The position numbers were made by a program, and so were the translations under genes. A DNA stretch of 64,000 nucleotides, from the NCBI RefSeq assembly GCF_041261205.1, contig NZ_JBGCCH010000038.1, forward strand, positions 25,188-89,187, written 5' to 3'. Within the stretch, counting starts at the first letter, position 1. Every line of letters starts with the position of its first letter. Below are positions 46,825 to 55,644 of this stretch, one piece after another. Source of the DNA: Catenulispora sp. MAP5-51. GTDB lineage: Bacteria > Actinomycetota > Actinomycetes > Streptomycetales > Catenulisporaceae. The notes beneath the pieces are model-generated. The model saw only the letters and a program-made list of their open reading frames with translations. It did no database searches and was not told where the DNA came from.

Positions 46825-49158
46825 TCAGCGGCTCTCAGCCAGTTTCGCGAGCCGCTGTTCGGCATCGGCGACCACCCACGAACCGGATCCCGCGGCCAGA
46901 TCGACGACTTCCTCGTAGGCCTTGCGCGCACTGGCCTCGTCGTCGCGCAGATGGTGCAGTTCCCCGACGAGCAGCAATGTCGTCGCGCGCAGAACGGGCG
47001 CCTCGAACTTGGTCCTCAGCTCCAGGGAGCGCTCGTAGGTCGCGATGGCGTCGAGGTACTTGTCGCAGGCGCGGTAGGCATAGGCCATGGTGTCCAGGAC
47101 GGTCGCCTGCCCCCAGATGTCGCCGAGTTCTTCAAACAGTGCCAGGGATTCCTCCGCCAGAGGCACCGCCGCTTCGGCGTGGGCGTGGTCCAGATGCCCC
47201 ATGCACCAGGCGACGAGATTCAGGCTCTGCGCCCGGGTCTTCTGATACGCCTTCGTCTTCCGGGCCCGGCTCAGTGTGAGCGCGAGCTGTGCCGCGTCCA
47301 GACCCGCGGCGTAATCGCCGCGCCGGGTGTAGACGCCGACCAGACCGCACAGCGCCTGCGCCTCATAGAGTTCGAGGCCGATCCTCCGGTAGATCTCGAC
47401 CGCGCGCTCGGCGTCGGCCGCCGCGTCGTCGAGGTCGCCCAGGCCGCACAGCGCCCACTGCCGACGGTCCAGGGCGTACGCCTGGGCCTCGGCGTGGCCG
47501 AGCCGTTCGGCGGCCAGCAGCGCCACTGTCTGGATCGCGGTCATCTCGCGGTACCGCCCGGTCTTCGTGTAGTGCCCGACGAGGGACCAGGCGAGTTGCC
47601 AAGCCGCGGTGGGACGGGTGTCGGCCGTGGCGGCGACCAGCGATCGCAGTGCTGCGAGTTCTGCCTCGAACCACTGGGAAGCGGCGTCCGCGTCGGTCAG
47701 CGGGACGACCGCGGGCGGAGGCGTCTGTAGCGGGACGACGATCGGATTGCGTTTCGGGAACTGGAGCACGGCGCCGCGATAGGCCGTGTGGAGGTAGTGC
47801 TCCACAAGGCGGTCCCACGCGGCTTCCCGCTCCGGGTCGCCTTCGGGCGGGCAGTGGTCGAGGGCGTAGCGTCGCAACAGATCGTGCATCGCGTACCGGC
47901 CGTCGGAGCCGGCCCTCACCAGATGCTCGTCCTGGAGCAGGCCGAGCAGTTCGGCCGCGGTGTCCCCGTCCACGCCGCCCAGCGCGGCGGTCGCCTCGAC
48001 GGTGAAGTGGTCACCGGGATGCAGGCCCAGCAGACGGAACATGTGCCGCGCCGGATCGGACAGCGAACCGTAGGAAAGGTCGAAGACCGGCCGTAGCGAA
48101 CGGCCGCCGGCCGCGACGGCGTCGAGCCCGCCGGTGGCCAGGCGGTCGGCCAGATCCCGTACCGACCACCCGGGCCGGGAGCGGAGGCGGCCGGCGGCCA
48201 GCGCGACGGCCAAGGGCAGCCGACCGCACAGATCGGCCACCCGCTCGGCGGCCTCCGGCTCGGCGCCGATCCGGTCCCGGCCGGCGACGGCCGCCAACAG
48301 CTCGACGGCCTCGGACACCGGGAACGCCTTGAGTTCCAACGGTATGCAGCCGTCCAGCCCGGCCATGCTGCGCCGGCTGGTGATGAGGACCAGACAGCCG
48401 GGGACAGCCGGAATCAGAGGCCGTACTTGGTCTTCGTCGACGGCGTTGTCCAGCAGGAGCAGAGCCCGGCGGCCGTGGAGCCGTTCGCGGAGCATCGCCG
48501 CGCGCCGGCCGGTGTCGGCGGGGATCTGCTCGGTCGGGACGTGCAGGGCGCGCAGGAAGACGTCCAGGACATCGGCCGGATCGGCAGGCGGCCGCTCGGG
48601 ATCGAAGCCGCGCAGGTTCACATACAGCTGCGCGTCCGCGAATACCCCCGCCCGCGCCAGTTCGTGGCCGGCGTGCACGGCGAGCTGGGTCTTGCCGACA
48701 CCGCCCATGCCCTCGATCGACGCGATCACCACCCGGTCCGCACCGGACACGGCCGCCCTGACCAGACCCGCCAAGGCCTCGGCGCGTCCGGTGAAGGTGG
48801 CCAGATCCGCGGGGAGCTGCCGAAGCGTCCCGGGCGCGGCGACGGCTTTCGGCGGGATGTGGGCCCGGACGTACGCCTCGCGCCAGCGAGCGAGATCCGC
48901 TTCCCCGGTCACGCCCAGCGCACGGACGATGGCCATCACCAGATCCATGTCCAGGCGGCTGCGCCCGGTCTTGAAAGCGTCGACGACGGTCGAGGCCGAC
49001 ACGGTCTGCGGGGGCCGCATCATCGCCCCGACCTGTTTGGCCAGCGCCCGATAGGAAGGCTGACCGGCCCAGGCGCGCAGCTCACCGAGCAGATCGATGA
49101 ACTCCGCCAGGCCGCCTACCTGGCCGGGATCCGGCATCCGCCCACTGTGCGATACCAC
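46825..49158 (-). CDS. STAND regulator: HTH-like domain, NB-ARC ATPase, TPR repeats
   Basis: 777 residues. The N-terminal about 90 residues form a helical DNA-binding-like domain with the signature PSYRALAKQVGAMMRPPQT, followed by NB-ARC (about 105-400: Walker A GMGGVGKTQ with K156, Walker B LLLLDN near 237, LITSRR sensor) and TPR repeats (about 500-777). AfsR/SARP-type regulators share NB-ARC and TPR, but no SARP BTAD is seen. GTG 49158 is chosen for GAGAGGG about five bases upstream. It is paralogous to the gene at 57121-59469. Confidence 0.85.
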   Translation of the reverse strand: MVSHSGRMPDPGQVGGLAEFIDLLGELRAWAGQPSYRALAKQVGAMMRPPQTVSASTVVDAFKTGRSRLDMDLVMAIVRALGVTGEADLARWREAYVRAHIPPKAVAAPGTLRQLPADLATFTGRAEALAGLVRAAVSGADRVVIASIEGMGGVGKTQLAVHAGHELARAGVFADAQLYVNLRGFDPERPPADPADVLDVFLRALHVPTEQIPADTGRRAAMLRERLHGRRALLLLDNAVDEDQVRPLIPAVPGCLVLITSRRSMAGLDGCIPLELKAFPVSEAVELLAAVAGRDRIGAEPEAAERVADLCGRLPLAVALAAGRLRSRPGWSVRDLADRLATGGLDAVAAGGRSLRPVFDLSYGSLSDPARHMFRLLGLHPGDHFTVEATAALGGVDGDTAAELLGLLQDEHLVRAGSDGRYAMHDLLRRYALDHCPPEGDPEREAAWDRLVEHYLHTAYRGAVLQFPKRNPIVVPLQTPPPAVVPLTDADAASQWFEAELAALRSLVAATADTRPTAAWQLAWSLVGHYTKTGRYREMTAIQTVALLAAERLGHAEAQAYALDRRQWALCGLGDLDDAAADAERAVEIYRRIGLELYEAQALCGLVGVYTRRGDYAAGLDAAQLALTLSRARKTKAYQKTRAQSLNLVAWCMGHLDHAHAEAAVPLAEESLALFEELGDIWGQATVLDTMAYAYRACDKYLDAIATYERSLELRTKFEAPVLRATTLLLVGELHHLRDDEASARKAYEEVVDLAAGSGSWVVADAEQRLAKLAESR

Positions 49159-49361
49159 CACAGCCCTCTCATGGTGACGTGCCGTACGCTTGCCACCGCG
49201 TCTGCGCTCGCTCGTTTGTACCGGAACTGTCACGAAGCCATGATCGGCCGAATTCTTCAGCAACCTTAGGGCAGGACGTGACGTCTAGGTGGGTGTATGG
49301 ATGCCAGGGGGCCGGGCGTGCGCGGATGCACGCGCTGTGACCGCTTCGGCACGCTCCGCAC

Positions 49362-49390
49362 TTGACAAGACGCCAAACGCTTTATACGTG
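49362..49390 (+). promoter_or_regulatory. Promoter of the L,D-transpeptidase gene
   Basis: A consensus TTGACA (49362-49367) followed 15 bases later by TATACG (49383-49388) in a locally AT-richer stretch, about 35 bases before the start codon. Spacing is short, so the -10 assignment is tentative. Confidence 0.45.
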
Positions 49391-49423
49391 TTCAGATACT
49401 ATGCCCATTCCAAGGAGGGACTC

Positions 49424-50764
49424 GTGGCACGTCAGCACGGCCGGGATGGTTCTGCGGGCGCCGCCCGCCGCGTCACCGTCCGGCCCGCGTGGCGTCGCGC
49501 CGTCCAGCTGACCGCGGTCGCCGCCGCGGCCACGCTGTTGGCGGCCGGCTGCGGCAGTTCGTCGGGCTCCAAGCCCTCGGCGGCGGCCCCGGCTGCCAAC
49601 GGCAGCTCCGCGCCCAGCGCGGGTGGCAGCTCCGGGACGACGGGGGCCACCACGCCCTCGGCGCCGGCGACACCGTTGGTGCTCAGCGCCAAACCGGCCG
49701 ACGGCGCGACGAACGTGGATCCCTCGACGGGGATCCAGATCAGTGCCGCCGGCGGCAAGATCGAGTCGGTGACGGCGCAGGACAGCAAGGGGGACAAGGT
49801 CTCCGGCACGCTCGCCGCCGACGGGTCCTCCTGGTCGTCCAACGGCACGCTGTTCATATCCAGCAGCTACACCGTGACCGGTAAGGCAGTGGACAGCACC
49901 GGGGCCGAGAAGGACATCTCGGCGAAGTTCACGACGATGACCCCGCAGAAGCGGCTCGGACTGGAGAGCTACTTCCCCGACGACGGCACGACCGTCGGCG
50001 TCGGCCAGCCGGTGTCGGTGACGTTCACCAACCCGCCGAACGCCAAGGACCGCGCCAACGTCGAGAAGGCGATGACGGTCACCACCACGCCGCACGTCGA
50101 CGGCGCGTGGAGCTGGATCACCGCGACCCAGGTCGACTGGCGCCCGCAGAGCTTCTGGGCCTCCGGCACCAAGGTCTCGGTCCAGATGAACCTCAACGGC
50201 GTCAAGGCCGGCGACGTGACCTACGGCTCCTTCACGAAGGGCTTCAACTTCACCATCGGCCGCGACCAGCGCGCCGTGGTGGACACGAAGAACTTCACCA
50301 TGCACGTCTTCCAGGACGGCAAGGAGATCAAGCAGATCCCCACCGACACCGGTATGAAGGGCTACAGCACCTGGAACGGCACCATGGTGGTGCTGGACAA
50401 GCAGCCGATGATCGAGATGAAGTCCTGCTCGGTCCCCGGCTTCAGCTGCACCCCGGGCGTCGGCAACTACTACGACCTCAAGGTCTATGACGACGTACAC
50501 CTCACCACCTCGGGGACGTACGTCCACGCGGCCGGGTGGGACAACTCGATCGGCACGGACAACACCTCGCACGGCTGCGTGCACCTGAAGCCCGCGGACG
50601 CGGACTGGTTCTACAAGTTCATCAACGTCGGCGACCCGGTGACGATCACCGGAGAGCCGGACATGGTGCACAACGGCAACGGCTTCACCGACTGGAACGA
50701 GAGCTGGCAGACCTGGCTCGCCGGTTCGGCCGCGGGCCTTTCGCCCGCTCCCGCCGGCCAGTGA
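49424..50764 (+). CDS. L,D-transpeptidase lipoprotein (YkuD)
   Basis: 446 residues. Lipoprotein signal with lipobox LAAGC (about residue 42), a Ser/Gly/Ala linker, Ig-like domains (about 80-320) and a C-terminal YkuD domain with catalytic C385 in TSHGCVHLK. It makes 3-3 peptidoglycan crosslinks outside the membrane, as in mycobacterial LdtMt-type enzymes. GTG has AAGGAGGG five bases upstream. It ends in a bidirectional terminator shared with the convergent gene. Confidence 0.94.
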   Translation: MARQHGRDGSAGAARRVTVRPAWRRAVQLTAVAAAATLLAAGCGSSSGSKPSAAAPAANGSSAPSAGGSSGTTGATTPSAPATPLVLSAKPADGATNVDPSTGIQISAAGGKIESVTAQDSKGDKVSGTLAADGSSWSSNGTLFISSSYTVTGKAVDSTGAEKDISAKFTTMTPQKRLGLESYFPDDGTTVGVGQPVSVTFTNPPNAKDRANVEKAMTVTTTPHVDGAWSWITATQVDWRPQSFWASGTKVSVQMNLNGVKAGDVTYGSFTKGFNFTIGRDQRAVVDTKNFTMHVFQDGKEIKQIPTDTGMKGYSTWNGTMVVLDKQPMIEMKSCSVPGFSCTPGVGNYYDLKVYDDVHLTTSGTYVHAAGWDNSIGTDNTSHGCVHLKPADADWFYKFINVGDPVTITGEPDMVHNGNGFTDWNESWQTWLAGSAAGLSPAPAGQ

Positions 50765-50792
50765 GTCCGACAGCCGGTCAGTAGTCACAAAG

Positions 50793-50828
50793 AACCGGCC
50801 GCCCGCGCAGAAGCGCGGGCGGCCGGTT
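50793..50828. terminator. Bidirectional 16-bp hairpin terminator
   Basis: Perfect stem 50793-50808 against 50813-50828 with an AGAA loop, lying between the convergent L,D-transpeptidase and sacsin-like genes; AAAG precedes and TTTCT follows the stem. Confidence 0.9.
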
Positions 50829-50845
50829 TCTCGTTGTGCCGCCTG

Positions 50846-53800
50846 CTATTCGAAGTCGACCTCGACCAGCAGATCCGCGATGCGCTCGGGCTCGGCGAGC
50901 ATCGCGGCGACCAGGTGCCGCTGGTCCCACCGCCCCGCGGCCCACGCCAGACCGCGCGCCAGCCCGTCGAAGGTGGACGTGTGCACCACCCCGTCCGCCA
51001 CGCGCCAGTCGACCTCCGTGCCGTCGGCCAGGATCAGGTCGTCGTGCTCGACATAGGTGCCCGGGGCGTCCGGGAGCAGGGCCCTGACGGCATCGGGGAC
51101 GTCCCGCACCTCGCCGGGCTCGTCCACGCCGGCGTCTATCACCTCCGAGGCCAGGTCCAGGTCGAACAGATCGGCCAGGGCGGTCGCGAAGCGCAGCGGG
51201 ATCGGCAGGTAGGGCCGGCCGGCCAGCAGCGGCAGCAGGTCCGGGGCGTCGACGACGACGACGTCGTCCGCGTCGGCCACGACCAGCTCGCCGTCCAGGG
51301 TGGCGCGCAGGTGGTCCGGCGGGGAGACCTGGTCGGCGGGCACCTCGGCCAGCGTGCAGTACAGATCGGTGAGCTGGCTCCGGGTGACCGGCCGGTCGGG
51401 GTCGGCCAGGCGGTCCAGCAGCTCGTCCGGCCCGCCCGGCGTCGCCAGCAGTTCCAGGGCGGTGGTCTTCACCCCCAGCGCGGTCAGGAACTCCGCGTCG
51501 TTGGCGAGCGCGCCGGCGTCGGCCGGGTCCAGGGGATCGTAGAGCCCGGCCAGGGCGGTGTCGTCGCCGGCGACCAGATCGGCGGGGCACTTGCCGGCCA
51601 GCACCGGGGTGCGGCTCAGCCACCACGCGGTCGCCGGGGGCAGCGTCAGCTTGCCGCCGTCGGCCAGCGACAGCCGCGCCGGCCGCATCACCGCCTGGCG
51701 CAGCGCCGGTGTCTGCGCCAGCAGCTCCAGCGCGCGCGCCCACGCCTCGGGCCGCACCGTCTCCAGCCCGATGACGCCGGCCAGCTCGGCGAGCACCACC
51801 GGCGCGGAGTCCGGCGGACACAGGGCCTCGACGTGTTCGGCCCAGTCCTCGAAGCCCTCCAGCTCCGCCAGCTCGTCGTCGAGCGTGTCCGGATCGAGCA
51901 GCACATCGGTGTCGCGCAGCAGCGGGAAGCCGTCGGGGACGCCGGCGGCGTGCAGGACGCCCGACCCCCAGCGCTCGACCCACGCGGCGTCGACGAACCC
52001 GTACAACTCGGGGTCGACGATCCCGGCCAGCGCCGAGTCGGGAACCAGCAGCTCCCCGGCCGGGGTGAGGCCGCCGTCGGCCTCCGGCAGCAGCAGCCGG
52101 CCCAGGCCGAACCGCTCGCCGGGACGCGGGTCGGCGGCCCGCACCAGTGCCAGCACCGCCTCGGCCACCGCCAGCGGATCGGAGGAGGCGTCGTCGTCGC
52201 CGAGCGGCACCGGATCGTAGGCGGCGTCCAGGGCCTGCAGCACCGACGGATCGGCCAGCATCACCCGCGGCTCGGCCGGCTGCGCGCCGAGGCGCTCCAG
52301 CAGGCGGGAGCCCTCGCCGAGCGCGTGCGGGTGGATGACGCGCAGACCGAGCGGGGTGAGCGCGGCCAGGGTGGCGTCGTCGAGGCTTCCGGCCGGACGC
52401 AGCGTGCCGCGCGGGCCGCGCACGGTGCGGCCGTCGGCCAGCGGGACCGGCAGCGCCGCCAGCGCGTCGAAGGCCAGCGGGTCGTCGCCGGAGACGGCGT
52501 CCAGCGCGGTGTAGAGCGCCGACCACCAGGCCGGGGGCCGGTCCAGGCCGGCGACGGCCTCGACGACGTCGCCCAGACCGATGCCGCGCACGCCCAGGGT
52601 GGACAGCGCCGCCTGGTCCTTCTCGAAGCCGGCCGGGAGCAGGCCGGGGATCACGTCTTCGAGGGCTGCGACGAGGGCTGCGGAGTTCGGGGTGAGGACG
52701 ACCGCCTCGCGGGGGACGAGGAGGGGCTCGGCCTCGGTCTCGTTTTCCTTGTCCGGCATGGCGGCCGCGGGCAGGATCGCGGTCTGGGCCAGCAACGCCA
52801 CGATCCGGCGCCGCACCTCGGCATCGACCGGTCCGTCCGCGATCGGCCCGGGCACGAGCCGGAGCAGCCCCGGCGTCTTGGCCGGCCAGTCCCGCACGAG
52901 GTCGGCATAGGCGTCGGCGGCCCGGTCCAGCAGGAAGTCGGTCAACGCCCCCGGCGCCAGCCGGCGCCGCGTCGGATCCAGCGGCAGCGTCGCGATCAGC
53001 AGCGCCGGCAGGCCCAGCGGCTCGTCGGTCGGCGTCGGGCCGTGGAACACCGGAACCGTCGCCGGCCGGCGCGGCTCGTCGGCGGCATCGCACGGGACCG
53101 CCCACGTCAGCGCCCACACCGGCCGGGCACGTTCCTCGACCGGGCGATCGGCCAGCAGCTCCGGCGCGATCCCCCCGCTGGCCGCCACGATCCGCCAGCG
53201 CGACTCCTCGGCGCCGTCGGTGATGGCGCACACGCCGTCGGCATCCCGGACCGCGCTCAGCCGCCGCACGTCCCCGTCGATGTCCACGACGATCTCCGCC
53301 AGCGCCGGCAACGCCAGCAGCAGCGCGTCGTCCACGCCGGCCAGCAGATTGCGCACCAGCTTGCGCGCCGCCTCATCCCGCAACGGGAGGACGACGGCCG
53401 TGTCGAAGCCCTGCTCCGGCTGCCCCTCGGCGGGGAACGGCAGACGCAGCACCGGGACCCGGCCCTCCCGCCGCAGCACCTCGGCCCGCAGCCCGTCGCT
53501 GCGCTCGGCGGCCCGCTCCACCTCGCGGCGCGCGTCGCCGGCGGAGAAGCGGACGCTGCCGTCGCGCGAGAGCATGGAGGGCTCGTCGCAGACCGCGAGG
53601 ACCGCGGCGAAGCCGACCCCGAACCGGCCGACGGGGGAGGCGGCATCGGGGGAGGCGGCGCCGTCGCCGACCTTCGCCGAAGCCCGCAGCGTGGACAGCC
53701 CGGTCACCCCGTCGGCGTCCAAAGGCGCCCCGACGTTGGCGGCGGTCAGCGTCCCGCCGTCCAACGTCAGCCGCAACCGCCCCGGCACCCCGGCCCGCAG

Positions 53801-53968
53801 CGCGGCATCGGCCGCGTTCTGCGCCAATTCCACGACCACCCGGTCCCGGTACCCGCCCAGGACGAGGTCCTCCTCGAGGTTGGCATCCTCGCGGAAGCGC
53901 ACGGGCGAGGCCACCCAGGCCTCCAGCACCCGGTCACGGATCGCTGCTGTCTCAAACGGATCGCTCAC
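50846..53968 (-). CDS. Sacsin/Hsp90-type ATPase-domain protein
   Basis: 1040 residues. The N-terminal about 220 residues form a GHKL (Hsp90-like) ATP-binding domain: helix VVVELAQNAADAALRAG with the catalytic Glu/Asn pair, and VGRFGVGFAAVLAV lid motif near 113-125. The remaining about 800 residues are large leucine/aspartate-rich segments without a recognised catalytic domain, like other actinobacterial sacsin N-terminal-type proteins. It is probably a cytoplasmic chaperone-like protein; clients are unknown. Its start faces a small upstream gene in the same direction 45 bases away. Confidence 0.82.
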   Translation of the reverse strand: MSDPFETAAIRDRVLEAWVASPVRFREDANLEEDLVLGGYRDRVVVELAQNAADAALRAGVPGRLRLTLDGGTLTAANVGAPLDADGVTGLSTLRASAKVGDGAASPDAASPVGRFGVGFAAVLAVCDEPSMLSRDGSVRFSAGDARREVERAAERSDGLRAEVLRREGRVPVLRLPFPAEGQPEQGFDTAVVLPLRDEAARKLVRNLLAGVDDALLLALPALAEIVVDIDGDVRRLSAVRDADGVCAITDGAEESRWRIVAASGGIAPELLADRPVEERARPVWALTWAVPCDAADEPRRPATVPVFHGPTPTDEPLGLPALLIATLPLDPTRRRLAPGALTDFLLDRAADAYADLVRDWPAKTPGLLRLVPGPIADGPVDAEVRRRIVALLAQTAILPAAAMPDKENETEAEPLLVPREAVVLTPNSAALVAALEDVIPGLLPAGFEKDQAALSTLGVRGIGLGDVVEAVAGLDRPPAWWSALYTALDAVSGDDPLAFDALAALPVPLADGRTVRGPRGTLRPAGSLDDATLAALTPLGLRVIHPHALGEGSRLLERLGAQPAEPRVMLADPSVLQALDAAYDPVPLGDDDASSDPLAVAEAVLALVRAADPRPGERFGLGRLLLPEADGGLTPAGELLVPDSALAGIVDPELYGFVDAAWVERWGSGVLHAAGVPDGFPLLRDTDVLLDPDTLDDELAELEGFEDWAEHVEALCPPDSAPVVLAELAGVIGLETVRPEAWARALELLAQTPALRQAVMRPARLSLADGGKLTLPPATAWWLSRTPVLAGKCPADLVAGDDTALAGLYDPLDPADAGALANDAEFLTALGVKTTALELLATPGGPDELLDRLADPDRPVTRSQLTDLYCTLAEVPADQVSPPDHLRATLDGELVVADADDVVVVDAPDLLPLLAGRPYLPIPLRFATALADLFDLDLASEVIDAGVDEPGEVRDVPDAVRALLPDAPGTYVEHDDLILADGTEVDWRVADGVVHTSTFDGLARGLAWAAGRWDQRHLVAAMLAEPERIADLLVEVDFE

Positions 53969-54013
53969 GCGCGGATTCTAGGCCGTGTCTTGCAACCCCG
54001 GGGGGCACGACCC

Positions 54014-54262
54014 TCATCCCGCCTGGCTGCCCGCTTCCGCGACGTAGCCGGTCAGGCACTGGTGGCAGATGATGTCGACCATGCGCACCACCGAGTAGTC
54101 CCGCCACCGCGTCACCGGCTCCACCAGCGCACGGTTGCACAACGTGTGCAGATGCGGCGGATCGTCGGCGTCGTCGATGCGCACGATGTGCCAGGACTGA
54201 TCCTCGGTGCTGTCGGTGTCGAGATCCCGGTCACGGGCAAGCTCGTAGGTGTAGCGGCTCAC
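54014..54262 (-). CDS. Small Cys/His-containing hypothetical protein
   Basis: 82 residues from GTG 54262. It contains an HLHTLCNRALVE and an IICHQCLTGY segment, a CxxC-type arrangement that could bind zinc. No family recognised. It lies between the sacsin-like gene and a divergent phosphotransferase gene and may be the first gene of the sacsin-like transcript. Confidence 0.5.
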   Translation of the reverse strand: MSRYTYELARDRDLDTDSTEDQSWHIVRIDDADDPPHLHTLCNRALVEPVTRWRDYSVVRMVDIICHQCLTGYVAEAGSQAG

Positions 54263-54319
54263 AGTCGGGACAATGCGCCGGTTTGCGGGCGACGGCACGT
54301 CGGGGGCACCGTTCGGGGT

Positions 54320-55066
54320 ATGCGGGAACTGGCCGGCGGGCGGATGACGGCGGGGGTCGTGCGCGTGGGCGGTGGCGCGGGCCCGGGCGCGGGCGACATC
54401 GTGCGGAGGCCGACGAGTGCGGCGTCGGGATTCGTGGCGGAGCTGCTGGAGCTTTTCGAGCAGCGAGGCTTCGCCGGCGCGCCGCGGTACCTCGGCCGCG
54501 ACGATGACGCAGACCTGTTCAGCTACATCCCCGGCGACGTCCCGGCCCGGTTCCAGGTCTGGACCGACCAGCAGATCGCTGCGGCCGGCCGGCTCTTGCG
54601 CGCGATGCACGACGCCACCCGCGGCAGTGCCCTGGCCGGACGCGGCCCGGTGGTCTGCCACCATGACGCCGGGCCCAACAACGCCGTGTTCCAGAACGGC
54701 CTGCCGGCCGCGTGGATCGACTTCGACACGGCCGCGCCCGGCGACCCCCTCGAAGACGTCGGCTACGCGGCCTGGACGTGGTGCATCGCCTCGAAGCAGG
54801 CGGCGCCGATCGCTTGCCAGGCCGGCCAGGTCAGGATCCTGGCCGACGCCTACGGCCTCACCGCCGCCGACCGCGCCGTCCTGATCGACGCCGCGATCGA
54901 GCGCCAGGTTCGCAACGTCCGCTTCTGGGCCTCGGTCCAAGCCTCCGGAACCGCGCTCGCCGACTCCGCGACCATCGCCGACCGCATCGCGTGGAGCCGG
55001 CGCGAAGCCGCGTTCACGATGGCCCACCGGGCTGCCTTCGACCGGGCGCTCGTCGCGAAAGTATGA
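54320..55066 (+). CDS. Aminoglycoside/choline-type phosphotransferase family protein
   Basis: 248 residues with the protein-kinase-like APH fold. The Brenner motif VVCHHDAGPNNAVF and the metal-binding WIDFDTAAPGDPLEDVGYAAWTW are clear; a reduced N-lobe precedes them (RVGG, DIVRRP). The substrate could be an antibiotic, a sugar or another small alcohol. ATG 54320 gives a start typical of this subgroup; the frame is open far upstream, but that is antisense to the sacsin-like gene and artefactual. Confidence 0.85.
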   Translation: MRELAGGRMTAGVVRVGGGAGPGAGDIVRRPTSAASGFVAELLELFEQRGFAGAPRYLGRDDDADLFSYIPGDVPARFQVWTDQQIAAAGRLLRAMHDATRGSALAGRGPVVCHHDAGPNNAVFQNGLPAAWIDFDTAAPGDPLEDVGYAAWTWCIASKQAAPIACQAGQVRILADAYGLTAADRAVLIDAAIERQVRNVRFWASVQASGTALADSATIADRIAWSRREAAFTMAHRAAFDRALVAKV

Positions 55067-55104
55067 AGGCCAGACTTGTAATCCCAGCCTTCTAAACCTA
55101 GACT
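55065..55104 (+). promoter_or_regulatory. MarR gene promoter with flanking inverted repeat
   Basis: TTGTAA (55076-55081) and TAGACT (55099-55104) are exactly 17 bases apart. GAAGGC (55065-55070) and GCCTTC (55087-55092) form an inverted repeat around the -35, a likely autoregulatory MarR site. GTG follows the -10 by seven bases, suggesting leaderless translation. Confidence 0.6.
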
Positions 55105-55111
55105 GAACATC

Positions 55112-55597
55112 GTGAACGAAGCCCAGCCCTCCGCCGAAGCCGAGCCCTCCGCCGCGGCCGCCGGCGAGCCGGACGTCCGCCGCGACACCGCCAACCGCCT
55201 CCGCATCGCGATCGGCGCCTTCAAGCGGCGCGTTCAGGACGCGGGCGCGGCCGGGGACCTGAGTAATCCGCAGCTCACGGCCTTGTCGCGGCTGGACCGC
55301 CTCGGTCCGATGACCACGACCGGCCTGGCTCGGCGCGAGCAGATCACGCCGCAGGCGATGGGCGCGACGGTCGCCAGTCTGGAGAAGCTCGGCCTGGTCA
55401 CGCGCAGTGCGCACGCCACCGACGCTCGCCAGTCCATCCTGAGCCTGACGCCGGAGGGCCTGGCCGCCGTCCACTCCGGGCGCAACGCCGTGGCCGACAA
55501 GGTCTCCGCCGTCCTGGAGGAGTCGTTCACCGACGCGGAGGTCGCGGTCCTCGCCGCCGCCGCGCCGCTGATCGAACGGCTCGCGGAGCTGCTCTGA
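55112..55597 (+). CDS. MarR-family transcriptional regulator
   Basis: 161 residues; winged helix with MTTTGLARREQITPQAMGATVASLEKLGLVTR and the wing ATDARQSILSLT. An Ala/Glu/Pro-rich tail of about 22 residues precedes it. It lies 47 bases upstream of an MFS exporter gene in the same direction, so it likely represses itself and the exporter until a drug-like ligand binds. Confidence 0.9.
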   Translation: MNEAQPSAEAEPSAAAAGEPDVRRDTANRLRIAIGAFKRRVQDAGAAGDLSNPQLTALSRLDRLGPMTTTGLARREQITPQAMGATVASLEKLGLVTRSAHATDARQSILSLTPEGLAAVHSGRNAVADKVSAVLEESFTDAEVAVLAAAAPLIERLAELL

Positions 55598-55644
55598 CGC
55601 CGCTCCCGGGCTCCACGCTCCCTTCCGCACCTCTGGAGCCGCCC

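Noticed and set aside
50834..55066. A 1410-codon plus-strand frame running into the phosphotransferase gene
   Set aside because: Only the last 248 codons encode a family protein; the rest is antisense to the sacsin-like gene.
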